Source: an uncultured Flavihumibacter sp.
GTDB lineage: Bacteria; Bacteroidota; Bacteroidia; Chitinophagales; Chitinophagaceae
Length of the DNA: 64,000 bases
Assembly: GCA_902168105.1 (NCBI GenBank)
Contig: CABHOY010000055.1
Coordinates: 329,450 to 393,449, forward strand
Direction of reading: 5' to 3'
Shown: piece by piece, positions 53,109 to 61,534 of the stretch
How positions within the stretch are numbered: position 1 is the first letter of the stretch
Layout of the letters: every line of letters begins with the position of its first letter
Made by a program: the position numbers and the translations under genes
Notes under the pieces: generated by a model
The model's input: only the letters and a program-made list of their open reading frames with translations
Databases searched by the model: none
Told to the model about the DNA's origin: nothing

Positions 53109-54065
53109 TCATTCCATGTGGTCTGATGTTTTAGGTTGAATAATCAGGTGTTGCTGGTTTACGATCGTGTAACTAAACCCTGTATGTTCAGATAAGGTCT
53201 TTAATATATCTTCAAGGGAACCGCGACTGAGATCGACTATATAGGTAGAAGTATCATTCTCAGGATTATTCAGCTGTACAAAGAGATTGAACCTGTCACC
53301 CAGTTCCTGTCCGATCTGTTGCAGCGTCAACTGTCTGGCGACAACTTTAGGCCTCACTACAGGCATAGGCTCTTTCTTCTCTATCTTATAGTCGGTAGTG
53401 GCCAGATCAACTGTCAGACATTGATCTTTAGTCATTTCTTCTGCTAATACTTTGATGCCCGAAACGCCTTCCTGTTCTATTTTGATCTTTCCGCTCACCA
53501 CATCCACTTTAAAGTCTGGCTGGTCTTTATATGCAGAGATATTAAATGAAGTACCCAATACCCTGATCAGGAATCCTTTGGCGTGTACGGTGAATGGTCG
53601 TCTTGCATCTTTCCTTACATCGAAGAATGCTGCGCCCTCTTCCAGTTGCACACTACGTTCTGCGCCAGTCTGGAATGCTGCAGTATAACGGATACGGGAA
53701 TTGCTTTTCAGACGGATGATAGTGCTGTCCGGCAGGGTTATATCTTTGAGCTCATTGGCGCCTGAAGTGACTGTCATCCATATCGCGGGTGCTTCATGCG
53801 AAGCCGGATGAAAATGTCTGTATGCTAAAAGACTGTTTATTACAATGACCAGTATGGCAGCAGCTATTTTTAAAGGAAGTAGGAAACGCTGCCGCTTGCG
53901 GGAAATATCCCGTTGTATACGGTCGTAGATCTCGTTACCAATATGCATCTTGCGAGCTTCGCTTCCGAAGGCATCAAATGGTTGTGCATCATTTGTCTGA
54001 TCGTACCAGGCATTTGCCTGTTGTTCCTGCTGACTGTCGCGCGAGGAATTGTTATTGTCACCCAT
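53109..54065 (-). CDS. FecR family anti-sigma factor
   Basis: The frame runs from a TTG at 54086, but the ATG at 54065 (MGDNNNSS) is preferred; 318 residues. A single membrane helix (LPLKIAAAILVIVINSLLAY) separates a short cytoplasmic part from the periplasmic FecR domain (VTSGANELKDITLPDSTIIRLKSNSRIRY) and a C-terminal DUF4974-type secretin-like domain (LTLQQIGQELGDRFNLFVQL). It keeps the ECF sigma factor inactive until the TonB receptor signals. Confidence 0.92.
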   Translation of the reverse strand: MGDNNNSSRDSQQEQQANAWYDQTNDAQPFDAFGSEARKMHIGNEIYDRIQRDISRKRQRFLLPLKIAAAILVIVINSLLAYRHFHPASHEAPAIWMTVTSGANELKDITLPDSTIIRLKSNSRIRYTAAFQTGAERSVQLEEGAAFFDVRKDARRPFTVHAKGFLIRVLGTSFNISAYKDQPDFKVDVVSGKIKIEQEGVSGIKVLAEEMTKDQCLTVDLATTDYKIEKKEPMPVVRPKVVARQLTLQQIGQELGDRFNLFVQLNNPENDTSTYIVDLSRGSLEDILKTLSEHTGFSYTIVNQQHLIIQPKTSDHME

Positions 54066-54122
54066 ATAATAACTTAACCACGCCAAAGCCAGAAAGTACT
54101 TTAACGGAATGTTATCTGCAGG

Positions 54123-54719
54123 TTACCGATTTGTTAACAAGATCAGGACGATCCCTAATAGGTTGGCTGGCTCTGAGTAGAACAATTGTGTTTTCTTTCG
54201 TAATCTGTCGAGTGCCTGGGAGATATTATTTTTAATGGTCTGTTCTGATAGGGATAACTCAGTCGCTATTTCCCGGATAGATTTATTTTCCTGCCGGCTC
54301 AATACAAATGCTTTGCGCATGGTATCCGACATACTGGCTATTTCATTGTTGATCACAGCTTCCAGTTCTTTTGCTTCCAGCCCATATTCGGCGGAGTACT
54401 GTACTTGCTCATGCTGGAACTGCGTTTCCCTGTTTATGAGGGCGAGGTTCTTTTTATAATAACTGATGGTCTTATTGCGTGCGGCACGGTTCAAATAAGG
54501 AGCGAGGGAATTTTCAATAAATACTTCTTTGCGGGAAGTCCACAGATTGACAAAGATATTCTGCACAATATCTTTTGCCGCTTCTTCATCGCCAATTCTA
54601 CGGTAGGTCATGGTATAGAGTGTTGCCCAGTACCGCTCGTACAATATGCTGAATGCCAGTTCATCTCCTTTTCTCAAAGCAGCCAGCAGTGAACTATCTG
54701 TATCTTGAACAACATGCAT
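54123..54719 (-). CDS. ECF sigma factor (Bacteroidota sigma-70 family)
   Basis: 198 residues with region 2 (LAFSILYERYWATLYTMTYRRIGDEEAAKDIVQNIFVNLW) and region 4 (IREIATELSLSEQTIKNNISQALDRLRK). Of the type that pairs with FecR and TonB receptors. First gene of the operon. A TATATTTG element at 54728-54735 ends nine bases before the ATG. Confidence 0.93.
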   Translation of the reverse strand: MHVVQDTDSSLLAALRKGDELAFSILYERYWATLYTMTYRRIGDEEAAKDIVQNIFVNLWTSRKEVFIENSLAPYLNRAARNKTISYYKKNLALINRETQFQHEQVQYSAEYGLEAKELEAVINNEIASMSDTMRKAFVLSRQENKSIREIATELSLSEQTIKNNISQALDRLRKKTQLFYSEPANLLGIVLILLTNR

Positions 54720-54727
54720 ATGACGCT

Positions 54728-54735
54728 CAAATATA
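54728..54735 (-). promoter_or_regulatory. Bacteroidota -7 promoter element for the ECF sigma operon
   Basis: Minus strand TATATTTG; leader only a few nucleotides. Confidence 0.5.
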
Positions 54736-54848
54736 TAGTTTGGAAAAAGTTTATCATATTAAATTAAGGTTAAGCGCCTTGCAGAAGGCGATCTTCAGTA
54801 TTTGTTAACGGGCAGGATATTTGCTGCCTTTTATTAAATCCGCTTTTT

Positions 54849-55922
54849 ATGAGACCTTTCCACGTACTGTCAATGTTACTGCTGCTTATTGCAGCCAGTA
54901 TTAATGTGTCTTGCAAGAAAGATGGCAATGCTCCCGATGATAACTGGCCTGTGGATTCCATCCGTATGGTGAAAGATGGACTTAACTTTCCCTGGGAAAT
55001 TCTTTGGGGCAAAGATGATCATATCTGGATGACAGAACGGGGTGGGAGGATCAGTAAGATAGATCCCAAAACAGGTAATACAATTTTCTCGGCGCAAATA
55101 CCGGATGTTGTTCCTCAGGGCGAAGGCGGTTTATTAGGAATGGTGCATCACCCTGATTTCCTCAACAATGGACATCTGTATGTCGTATATAATTATAATA
55201 ACGGAGGTAATTACCGTGAAAAGGTAGTAAGGCTCAGTTTTAGTAATAATGCATTAGGAAGTCCGTTGACAATCCTGGATAATATTGGTGCATCATCTGT
55301 TCATAACGGTTCCCGTTTGCTGATAACGCCCGACAATAAATTGCTTATTACCACAGGAGATGCCAGTAATACAGCAAATTCACAGAAGACATCTTCCCTG
55401 AACGGAAAGGTCCTTCGCGTTAATCTTGACGGAACTATCCCTGCAGACAATCCGGTACCAGGTAATCCCTACTGGACTTACGGGCACCGTAATCCGCAGG
55501 GAATGGTCTTTGTCAATGATATCCTCTATGCTTCAGAACATGGTCCTAATGTACAGGACGAGATTAACATTATTGAAAAAGGACAGAACTATGGCTGGCC
55601 GAATGTTACCACTAACATTAAAATGCCGGTTTGGTCAAGCGGGAACAGGACAGTCGCCGTATGTGGTCTTGACTACTATAATCATGACCGTATTGGACAA
55701 TGGAAAAACTCGTTGTTATTGGTTACACTGAAAGATGCCACATTATACCAGTTTCAACTGACTAGTGCGGGCCAGGTTGCCGGAGTACCAAAGCTATACT
55801 TTGACGGGAAATGGGGGCGTTTAAGAGATCTCTGTATCTCCCCGCAGGGACGTGTATATATTTGCACAAGCAATGGTGGTAACAATGACCAGTTACTGGA
55901 AATCTCCGCGCCGGGTTCCTGA
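54849..55922 (+). CDS. PQQ-dependent sugar dehydrogenase-like lipoprotein
   Basis: 357 residues. Lipoprotein signal (MRPFHVLSMLLLLIAASINVSCKK; Cys at about residue 22). The six-bladed propeller of the soluble glucose/sorbosone dehydrogenase family is seen: LNFPWEILWGKDDHIWMTERGGRISKI, LLGMVHHPDFLNNGHLYVVYNY, VHNGSRLLITPDNKLLITTGD, YGHRNPQGMVF, SEHGPNVQDEINIIEKGQNYGWP. It should oxidise aldose sugars in the periplasm with PQQ; PQQ synthesis genes are not in this window. Single gene, divergent from the sigma operon. Confidence 0.92.
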   Translation: MRPFHVLSMLLLLIAASINVSCKKDGNAPDDNWPVDSIRMVKDGLNFPWEILWGKDDHIWMTERGGRISKIDPKTGNTIFSAQIPDVVPQGEGGLLGMVHHPDFLNNGHLYVVYNYNNGGNYREKVVRLSFSNNALGSPLTILDNIGASSVHNGSRLLITPDNKLLITTGDASNTANSQKTSSLNGKVLRVNLDGTIPADNPVPGNPYWTYGHRNPQGMVFVNDILYASEHGPNVQDEINIIEKGQNYGWPNVTTNIKMPVWSSGNRTVAVCGLDYYNHDRIGQWKNSLLLVTLKDATLYQFQLTSAGQVAGVPKLYFDGKWGRLRDLCISPQGRVYICTSNGGNNDQLLEISAPGS

Positions 55923-55966
55923 GGCCCGGTAATTTTTTATTATTATATTAGCCCAAACGAAAAAAG

Positions 55967-56569
55967 GTGTGCCCAGATCATAATAACATCCAACTGCTGA
56001 TAGCCCACAAAGAGCAGGAATTAAAAACGTTAAAGGAGGAATGGAAAAAGGCATCGCATCATCCGGCAGATACAGACTATGAATATCTTGCATTGCTTTA
56101 TCCAATAATCGACGGGTTAGAACGGGAAATTAGCAGGTTCAGAGAACTGGCAGCAAATGAATACGCCGGAGAATTATATTTCGAACCTCATATCCGGCAG
56201 CTTCTGAAAGGGGAGTGCCAGCGCCTTGAAATACATATTGAATCCAGCCCCAGGTCTTATAGGAATTTCAAAGGGCCTGTAATTGTATTTGACAGGATGA
56301 AGCAAAAATATGCGATAGCAGCAAGGTTACTGTTATCGGACGAATTACAGTATGCTTATTTTAATGAGGGTAACTTTGATCAGTTGTCCAGGCTGGGCTG
56401 GAAACGGGAGGGTAAACAGGCATTTAGACTAAAATATTTTGTCAGGAATGAAGAAGATCTGATATTATTTCACCGCTTAATTGCCTGCACCTTTGTGGAA
56501 CCACTCTCTTATTTGATCCAGGCGACAGAACACCAGCATATTGTTGTTATTCCATCTCCAGACCTCTGA
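55967..56569 (+). CDS. Uncharacterised protein, 200 residues, GTG start
   Basis: The start is GTG at 55967 (MCPDHNNIQLLIAHKEQELKTLKEEWKKA); no ATG lies nearby. The N-terminal 60 residues are helical and charged (coiled-coil-like), the rest alpha/beta. No signal peptide or membrane segment. No domain recognised. It lies 44 bp after the sugar dehydrogenase gene; co-transcription is possible. Confidence 0.65.
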   Translation: MCPDHNNIQLLIAHKEQELKTLKEEWKKASHHPADTDYEYLALLYPIIDGLEREISRFRELAANEYAGELYFEPHIRQLLKGECQRLEIHIESSPRSYRNFKGPVIVFDRMKQKYAIAARLLLSDELQYAYFNEGNFDQLSRLGWKREGKQAFRLKYFVRNEEDLILFHRLIACTFVEPLSYLIQATEHQHIVVIPSPDL

Positions 56570-56604
56570 CTAAATAAGGCGCTCCTCATTCGCTTTGAAT
56601 TGTT

Positions 56605-56612
56605 TAATTTTG
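56605..56612 (+). promoter_or_regulatory. Bacteroidota -7 promoter element for the AraC gene
   Basis: TAATTTTG, leader about 25 nt to the ATG at 56641. Confidence 0.5.
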
Positions 56613-56640
56613 CTGCTGGTTGATTAAAATCAGATCAGAT

Positions 56641-57528
56641 ATGAGGGAGATCATTAGTGCGAAAGAGTTAGATGCAGGACCTTCACAGTTCCGGGTAGCT
56701 GCTATCGGGGAATATCTTTGTACGCTGGCATCTTACAGCAGAAGGGATTTCTATAAGATCAGTCTTATTCTTACAGGAAGCGGTAAGCTGCTCTATGCCA
56801 ACCGTGAGATCGACGTCAGGGGGCCTGTCCTTGTTTTTTCAAATCCACTTGTTCCATATTCCTGGGACAATGTTGAAGGATTAGATCGTGAGGGTTATTT
56901 CTGTGTTTTCACAGACCAGTTCATCCAGGAGGGAGGGCGTCCGGAAAGTCTGCAGCATTCCCCTTTATTTAAGCCTGGAGGAGAGCCTGTTTACCTGTTG
57001 GACCAGTCCCAGGCAAATTACATCCAGAGCATCTTTAGCCGGATGCGACAGGAAGTGGATACGGAATATCTTTATAAATATGATGTGATCCGGAGCCAGG
57101 TGAACCTGATTATTCATGAAGCCATTAAAATGCAGCCAGCTGTGGCCTATTTCACACCCAATAACGCTGCCGCACGTATATCCAATCTCTTTTTAACCTT
57201 GTTGGAAAAACAATTCCCGGTGGATGTACCCCGGTTTCCCCTTGCACTCAAGCGGGCTGGCGATTATGCTGATAAACTGGCTGTTCATGTCAATCATCTG
57301 AATGCCGCTGTACAAGAAGTAACAGGTAGGTCCACTACTTCACATATCAACGACAAGATCGTATCGGAAGCCCGGTCACTGTTGAAACATACAGACTGGA
57401 GCGTAGCGGAGATCGCTTATGGCCTTGGATTTGAATATGCATCCTATTTCAACAACTTCATTAAAAAACATACAGGGTTTACCCCATTACAGATCAGGAA
57501 GGAAAAGTCAATGTCACCCGCCGGATGA
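56641..57528 (+). CDS. AraC family transcriptional regulator
   Basis: A TTG at 56620 opens the frame, but the ATG at 56641 gives the better start; 295 residues. Sensing domain with YKISLILTGSGKLLYANREIDV and FSNPLVPYSW; C-terminal AraC domain (about 190-290: VHVNHLNAAVQEVTGRSTTSHI ... VAEIAYGLGFEYASYFNNFIKKHTGFTPLQIRK). It probably controls the aldo/keto reductase gene 140 bp downstream; this is by position. Confidence 0.88.
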   Translation: MREIISAKELDAGPSQFRVAAIGEYLCTLASYSRRDFYKISLILTGSGKLLYANREIDVRGPVLVFSNPLVPYSWDNVEGLDREGYFCVFTDQFIQEGGRPESLQHSPLFKPGGEPVYLLDQSQANYIQSIFSRMRQEVDTEYLYKYDVIRSQVNLIIHEAIKMQPAVAYFTPNNAAARISNLFLTLLEKQFPVDVPRFPLALKRAGDYADKLAVHVNHLNAAVQEVTGRSTTSHINDKIVSEARSLLKHTDWSVAEIAYGLGFEYASYFNNFIKKHTGFTPLQIRKEKSMSPAG

Positions 57529-57591
57529 TCCATTCGTTGAATTACTTAATTAATACTTTGATTTGTTTAATCTGCCGGAGATCGTCCGTCC

Positions 57592-57599
57592 TACCTTTG
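57592..57599 (+). promoter_or_regulatory. Bacteroidota -7 promoter element for the aldo/keto reductase gene
   Basis: TACCTTTG, leader about 65 nt. Confidence 0.6.
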
Positions 57600-57668
57600 T
57601 GTCATCAGATACAGGGACGCGTCCTGACACGAAAGACATCATCAATTGTAAACAGAAAAAAGTGATTC

Positions 57669-58679
57669 ATGAGTACTATGAAAAGAATGAAGCTGGGCAG
57701 CCAGGGACTGGATGTGTCAGTAGAGGGTCTTGGATGTATGGGAATGACAGCATTGGCAGGTAATAATATCTACGGGAAAGCAGATGAAAAAGAATCTATA
57801 GCAACCATTCACCGGGCACTTGAACTTGGTATTAATTTCCTTGACACGGCTGATCTGTATGGACCCTTATTAAATGAACGCCTCATAGCAAAAGCTATTA
57901 AAGGGAACAGGGATAAATACATAATAGCTACCAAATTCGGTTTTGAAATAGATGATAATGAACAGCTGACATGGGGCTTTAATGGAAAACCTGACTATGT
58001 CCGTAAATCGGTAGACCGCTCTCTGAAAAACCTCGGCACAGATTATATTGACCTGTACTATCTTCACCGGGCAGATCCTGGCACGCCGATAGAAGAGACG
58101 GTAGGCGCTATGGCAGACCAGGTAAAGGCAGGTAAAGTAAAATATATAGGGTTGTCTGAAGTGTCTGCACAGACGATCAGCAAAGCGCATCAAGTCCATC
58201 CCATCACGGCCGTACAAACAGAATATTCCCTGTTTGAACGGGAGCCTGAAGTGAACGGTATATTCGATGTGCTGAAAGAGTCAGGTATTGGTTTCGTATC
58301 ATATTCACCGCTGGGCAGGGGCTTTATTACAGGCGACCTGAAAAGTCCTGATGATTTTGAAGAGAATGATTTCCGCAGAACTATACCCCGTTATCAGGGA
58401 GAGAATTTTTACAGGAACCTCGATCTGCTGAAGGAGATACAGATCTTAGCAGCAAGCAAAGGTGTTACTTCCTCCCAGCTGGCATTGGCCTGGGTCCTCT
58501 CCAAAGGAGTAGCTGCCATTCCGGGAACAAAGCGTGTTAAATACATAGAGGAAAATGCGGCGGCAGCTAATATCGTATTCACGCCGGAAGAGATGTTACA
58601 GTTAGAATCCATCATACCGGTTGGCGTTGCTGCCGGTACAAGATATAATGAGCAACAGATGAAAGCAGTGAACCTGTAG
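57669..58679 (+). CDS. Aldo/keto reductase
   Basis: 336 residues, full length. Catalytic tetrad residues can be placed: Asp and Tyr in FLDTADLYG, Lys in ATKFG, His in YYLHRADP; cofactor part SQLALAWVLSKGVAAIPGTKRVKYIEEN near the end. NADPH-dependent reduction of aldehydes or ketones; substrate unknown. The AraC gene upstream is the likely regulator. Confidence 0.93.
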   Translation: MSTMKRMKLGSQGLDVSVEGLGCMGMTALAGNNIYGKADEKESIATIHRALELGINFLDTADLYGPLLNERLIAKAIKGNRDKYIIATKFGFEIDDNEQLTWGFNGKPDYVRKSVDRSLKNLGTDYIDLYYLHRADPGTPIEETVGAMADQVKAGKVKYIGLSEVSAQTISKAHQVHPITAVQTEYSLFEREPEVNGIFDVLKESGIGFVSYSPLGRGFITGDLKSPDDFEENDFRRTIPRYQGENFYRNLDLLKEIQILAASKGVTSSQLALAWVLSKGVAAIPGTKRVKYIEENAAAANIVFTPEEMLQLESIIPVGVAAGTRYNEQQMKAVNL

Positions 58680-58702
58680 TTCGGTCTGTGATCATCTTAT
58701 TA

Positions 58703-58743
58703 AACGACAAAATCCGTCTTTACAGGCGGACTTTGTCGTTTTG
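58703..58743. terminator. Bidirectional terminator hairpin
   Basis: AACGACAAA (58703-58711) with TTTGTCGTT (58732-58740), inner CCG / CGG pairs; the stem ends in T-rich sequence on both strands. It serves the aldo/keto reductase and the small gene converging on it. Confidence 0.75.
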
Positions 58744-58757
58744 TATGGAGAGTCACA

Positions 58758-59006
58758 TTATATCCAGTAATGCCGGAAATATGCCTCTTTATTTATAACC
58801 CGTATGACAGTTTCTTCTACTATATTTTGCTCATTGAATGTTTTCACGATAAAAGAGATCAGGGGCTTGTCCGACAACCTGATCCGCTCTGCTATAATCG
58901 CCTCTATCGATTTACCTACCTGTTCGGGCGTAACCGTTACTATTTGTTGATCCTTACTGCCATCGGGAACTCCTTCTATGATCTTCATTTCAATGTCACA
59001 GCTCAT
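58758..59006 (-). CDS. Small protein of unknown function, 82 residues
   Basis: MSCDIEMKIIEGVPDGSKDQQIVTV ... KPLISFIVKTFNEQNIVEETVIRVINKEAYF. The pattern of Val/Ile-rich strands and acidic residues looks like a small folded protein, and its end is placed next to a shared terminator. The opposite-strand frame is less protein-like. No family recognised. Confidence 0.55.
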   Translation of the reverse strand: MSCDIEMKIIEGVPDGSKDQQIVTVTPEQVGKSIEAIIAERIRLSDKPLISFIVKTFNEQNIVEETVIRVINKEAYFRHYWI

Positions 59007-59051
59007 TGTCGCTATAGGTTTTATTTATAATGAAAGATAAGGTCTATTCAC

Positions 59052-59327
59052 TACTTTTGCGTTGTCATCAGTAGTTTGTTTGACACTACAAAGGAAACAC
59101 AAATTCCGGCGTGCTACTATCCCCAAAAATGTGGATGCTTAATCAGACACGTCCCCATCTTTGGGGATTTGTATATCATATTAGTTGACAGACATTTGCA
59201 TACAGACAGTAATGTTAAAAGTCTACGTTTAAGTAGAAGATCTGATGGGGGATCTTTCCGCTTAATAGTCGTCCCGGTTCATGCGGGACGACTTTTTATT
59301 GAATTACCATTATCCAATCATAAAGAC
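59052..59327 (+). promoter_or_regulatory. Long structured leader of the acetolactate decarboxylase gene, with internal terminator
   Basis: TACTTTTG at 59052-59059 is a -7 promoter match. Downstream, ATCCCCAAA (59119-59127) can pair with TTTGGGGAT (59160-59168), or TCCCCA (59152-59157) with TGGGGA (59162-59167); these exclude each other. A small hairpin AAGATC / GATCTT (59237-59256) follows, then a terminator AGTCGTCCCG (59267-59276) / CGGGACGACT (59284-59293) and T-run, 30 nt before the ATG at 59328. This could be an attenuator or a short RNA gene ending in front of the enzyme gene. Confidence 0.5.
59267..59300 (+). terminator. Intrinsic terminator inside the acetolactate decarboxylase leader
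   Basis: 10-bp perfect stem, 7-nt loop GTTCATG, T-run. Confidence 0.85.
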
Positions 59328-60224
59328 ATGAAACGATCATTCTATTACAACAGAACAGGAACATTACTGGCATTCGTACTGTGTGGGTTATTCTCTTCTT
59401 CACTGCAGGCGCAGAAGCTGACGAATAGTGTAAACAGGAATGCTTTTGCGGCCGACGGATCTCATAAAGACAGCAAAGAAAAAAGAGCGGGGAAGAAGAG
59501 GAGTGATGTAAAATATAATACACTGTTTCAATACGGTATAGCCGATGCATTTGTAGGGGGAGTATTTGAAGCCACCTATCCCTGGACTCAACTCAAAGAA
59601 CAGGGCGATTTTGGCTTGGGAGCTCCTGGAGAGCTGGATGGCGAACTGACCATCTGTGATGGTAAGGCTTATCAGACACAGTCCAGTGGTCAGACTTTTG
59701 AAGTACCGGATAGTTTTAAGACGGCTCTTGCATTTGTTACGTTTTTTAAGGCGGATACCGTTTTCTCTGTTAATGGTACTGCCGATCAGGCAGGAGTTTT
59801 CAAAGCGATTGACAGTTATCTGAAGAAGAAGAATGGCATGTATGCTATCAGGATCTCAGGTAGCTTCAATGAGGTAAAGACAAGGGCGTTCCCCACCCAT
59901 CCACAGCGGCCCTATCCGCCGTTGGCGACGTTGTTGAATACACAGCAATTCTTCGATATTAAGAATACCAAAGGGGTATTGGTAGGGTATAAGCTGCCAA
60001 CCTATATAAATGGTGTCAGTATAGAAGGCTATCACTTCCATTTTCTATCCGACAGTCATCGGCAGGGAGGGCATATGTTGGGTTTCTCGGGAGATGACCT
60101 GATGATCGAGGTTGCGGAACTGAAGGACTTTCATCTGAGTGTGCCAGACGATAATTCCTTTATGAACTTTGAGTTTAAGAAAAAGCAAAATATTGATCTG
60201 GAAAAAGTAGAAAAGGGGCATTAA
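59328..60224 (+). CDS. alsD: Secreted alpha-acetolactate decarboxylase
   Basis: The frame is open from 59076, but that part is the leader; the ATG at 59328 (MKRSFYYNRTGTLLAFVLCGLFSSSLQAQ) gives a signal peptide and 298 residues. The enzyme domain shows GELDGELTICDGKAYQ and the zinc-binding histidines in GYHFHFLSDSHRQGGHML (HxH and GGH). It turns acetolactate to acetoin. Export is odd for a metabolic enzyme, but forms with signal peptides are known in some bacteria. No acetolactate synthase gene is nearby. The stop codon lies in the loop of the following terminator. Confidence 0.9.
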   Translation: MKRSFYYNRTGTLLAFVLCGLFSSSLQAQKLTNSVNRNAFAADGSHKDSKEKRAGKKRSDVKYNTLFQYGIADAFVGGVFEATYPWTQLKEQGDFGLGAPGELDGELTICDGKAYQTQSSGQTFEVPDSFKTALAFVTFFKADTVFSVNGTADQAGVFKAIDSYLKKKNGMYAIRISGSFNEVKTRAFPTHPQRPYPPLATLLNTQQFFDIKNTKGVLVGYKLPTYINGVSIEGYHFHFLSDSHRQGGHMLGFSGDDLMIEVAELKDFHLSVPDDNSFMNFEFKKKQNIDLEKVEKGH

Positions 60225-60236
60225 GCCCCTTTTTTA
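60211..60236 (+). terminator. Terminator overlapping the end of the acetolactate decarboxylase gene
   Basis: AAAAGGGGC (60211-60219), loop ATTAA holding the stop codon, GCCCCTTTT (60225-60233), T-run. Confidence 0.9.
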
Positions 60237-60285
60237 TTGCCTGGAGGATATTTATCGAAATATTTAGTTTGGTCAATAAATCACA

Positions 60286-60293
60286 TATATTTG
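60286..60293 (+). promoter_or_regulatory. Bacteroidota -7 promoter element for the DinB gene
   Basis: TATATTTG; leader about 85 nt. Confidence 0.5.
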
Positions 60294-60384
60294 CCGAGGA
60301 AATTACATTATAAGGCAGCGGACGGAGATGTCTGCTGTCAAACCACTTTTTTTCTTATTTGTATATAACTCAAAACAACACACC

Positions 60385-60909
60385 ATGAGCGCCCAACTAG
60401 ATAACACTGCAGTAGCACCTGCTGAACAGATCATTTCGCAGATCCTGACCGCATGGAATACAAACAATACGAGAATGCAAGCCTTCTTTAACAAATACGA
60501 AGATGCTGCTTATCAGGAAGAAGTTGCGCCAGGGCGTAGCCGGGCCATTTATTTATTTGGTCACCTGATTGGATCAGCTGATGGGCTGTTACCATTGCTG
60601 GGGCTGGGCAACAGTTTATATCCTCAATTGGAAAAGCTTTTCCTCACAAATCCTGACAGAACTTTTGATGATATTCCTTCTCTTGCTGAATTGAAGGGAT
60701 ACTGGGATAACGTGAACAATACACTGACGACCCACTTCAACAAGATGCAAGTGCAAGATTGGTTGTCCAGGCACACAAAGGTTTCAGAGGAAGACTTTGC
60801 CAAAGAGCCTCATCGTAATAAGTTAAATGTATTATTGAGCCGTACATCGCACATTAGTTATCATATGGGGCAATTGGTTTTTCTGAATAAGAAAGAACCT
60901 GCTCTGTAA
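60385..60909 (+). CDS. DinB superfamily protein
   Basis: The open frame begins at 60328; the ATG at 60385 (MSAQLDNTAVAPAEQIISQ) is the better start, 174 residues. A four-helix bundle with three His in the DinB metal-binding positions (FGHLIGSADG, and HISYHMGQL near the end). DinB/YfiT-like proteins act in thiol-dependent or damage-related chemistry; the exact role is unknown. It is not the Y-family polymerase DinB. Confidence 0.85.
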   Translation: MSAQLDNTAVAPAEQIISQILTAWNTNNTRMQAFFNKYEDAAYQEEVAPGRSRAIYLFGHLIGSADGLLPLLGLGNSLYPQLEKLFLTNPDRTFDDIPSLAELKGYWDNVNNTLTTHFNKMQVQDWLSRHTKVSEEDFAKEPHRNKLNVLLSRTSHISYHMGQLVFLNKKEPAL

Positions 60910-60957
60910 GGCTGCATTTTCGATGCATTCCCATGTCCACGAATATGGGAATGCATT

Positions 60958-61509
60958 CTATTTCTTTGCCATCCACATTGGTTTCGCCTGTTGTACTTTT
61001 TTATATACAGCACAATTGGCAGTATGAGCGCCGGGAAGGTAGCCGGTACTCATTAGAAATTCGTTGACGATCTCTCCTCCGGTGAACCTGAATGTCTTCT
61101 TAAATAGTTTCACCCATTCTTCTATCGTTTTAGGATGATGCAGCTCCAGCCATTTCTCAAAAGATCCATGCTCCTTTTGTAGCTGAAGGATAGTTTTGGC
61201 ATTTTCTATGGCTGCATTGATCTTCAGCCTGTTCCTAATAATGCCCGGATCTGCCATTAATCTTTCTCTATCTTCTTCTGTGTAAGCCGCTACTTTCTTG
61301 ATATTGAAATTGCTGTAAGCTTTTCTGAAACCGGCTTCCTTTTTCAGGATGGTTTCCCAACTAAGCCCCGCCTGATTTATTTCCAGGATCAGACGGCAGA
61401 ATAGTTCATTGTCGTCATGTATGGGAAAGCCGTAGTACTGATCATGATAGCTCTTATGTATCGCTTTTTTTTCTTCCGACATGTACCCAATTGCGCTGCA
61501 ATATGACAT
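60958..61509 (-). CDS. tag: DNA-3-methyladenine glycosylase I
   Basis: The frame is open from 61560, overlapping the AraC gene; the ATG at 61509 gives MSYCSAIGYMSEEKKAIHKSYHDQYYGFP and 183 residues, the Tag size. Zinc ligands Cys4 and His (YHDQYYGFP) at the start and His-Cys in AHTANC near the end are in place, as is the FTGG-type motif. It removes 3-methyladenine from alkylated DNA. The AraC gene ends 26 bp upstream. Confidence 0.92.
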   Translation of the reverse strand: MSYCSAIGYMSEEKKAIHKSYHDQYYGFPIHDDNELFCRLILEINQAGLSWETILKKEAGFRKAYSNFNIKKVAAYTEEDRERLMADPGIIRNRLKINAAIENAKTILQLQKEHGSFEKWLELHHPKTIEEWVKLFKKTFRFTGGEIVNEFLMSTGYLPGAHTANCAVYKKVQQAKPMWMAKK

Positions 61510-61534
61510 ATGTGATCCTTCTAAAGTTATATAA

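Noticed and set aside
59076..59327. N-terminal extension of the acetolactate decarboxylase reading frame
   Set aside because: The extension covers a promoter-proximal leader with a terminator, is not protein-like, and the ATG at 59328 starts a proper signal peptide.
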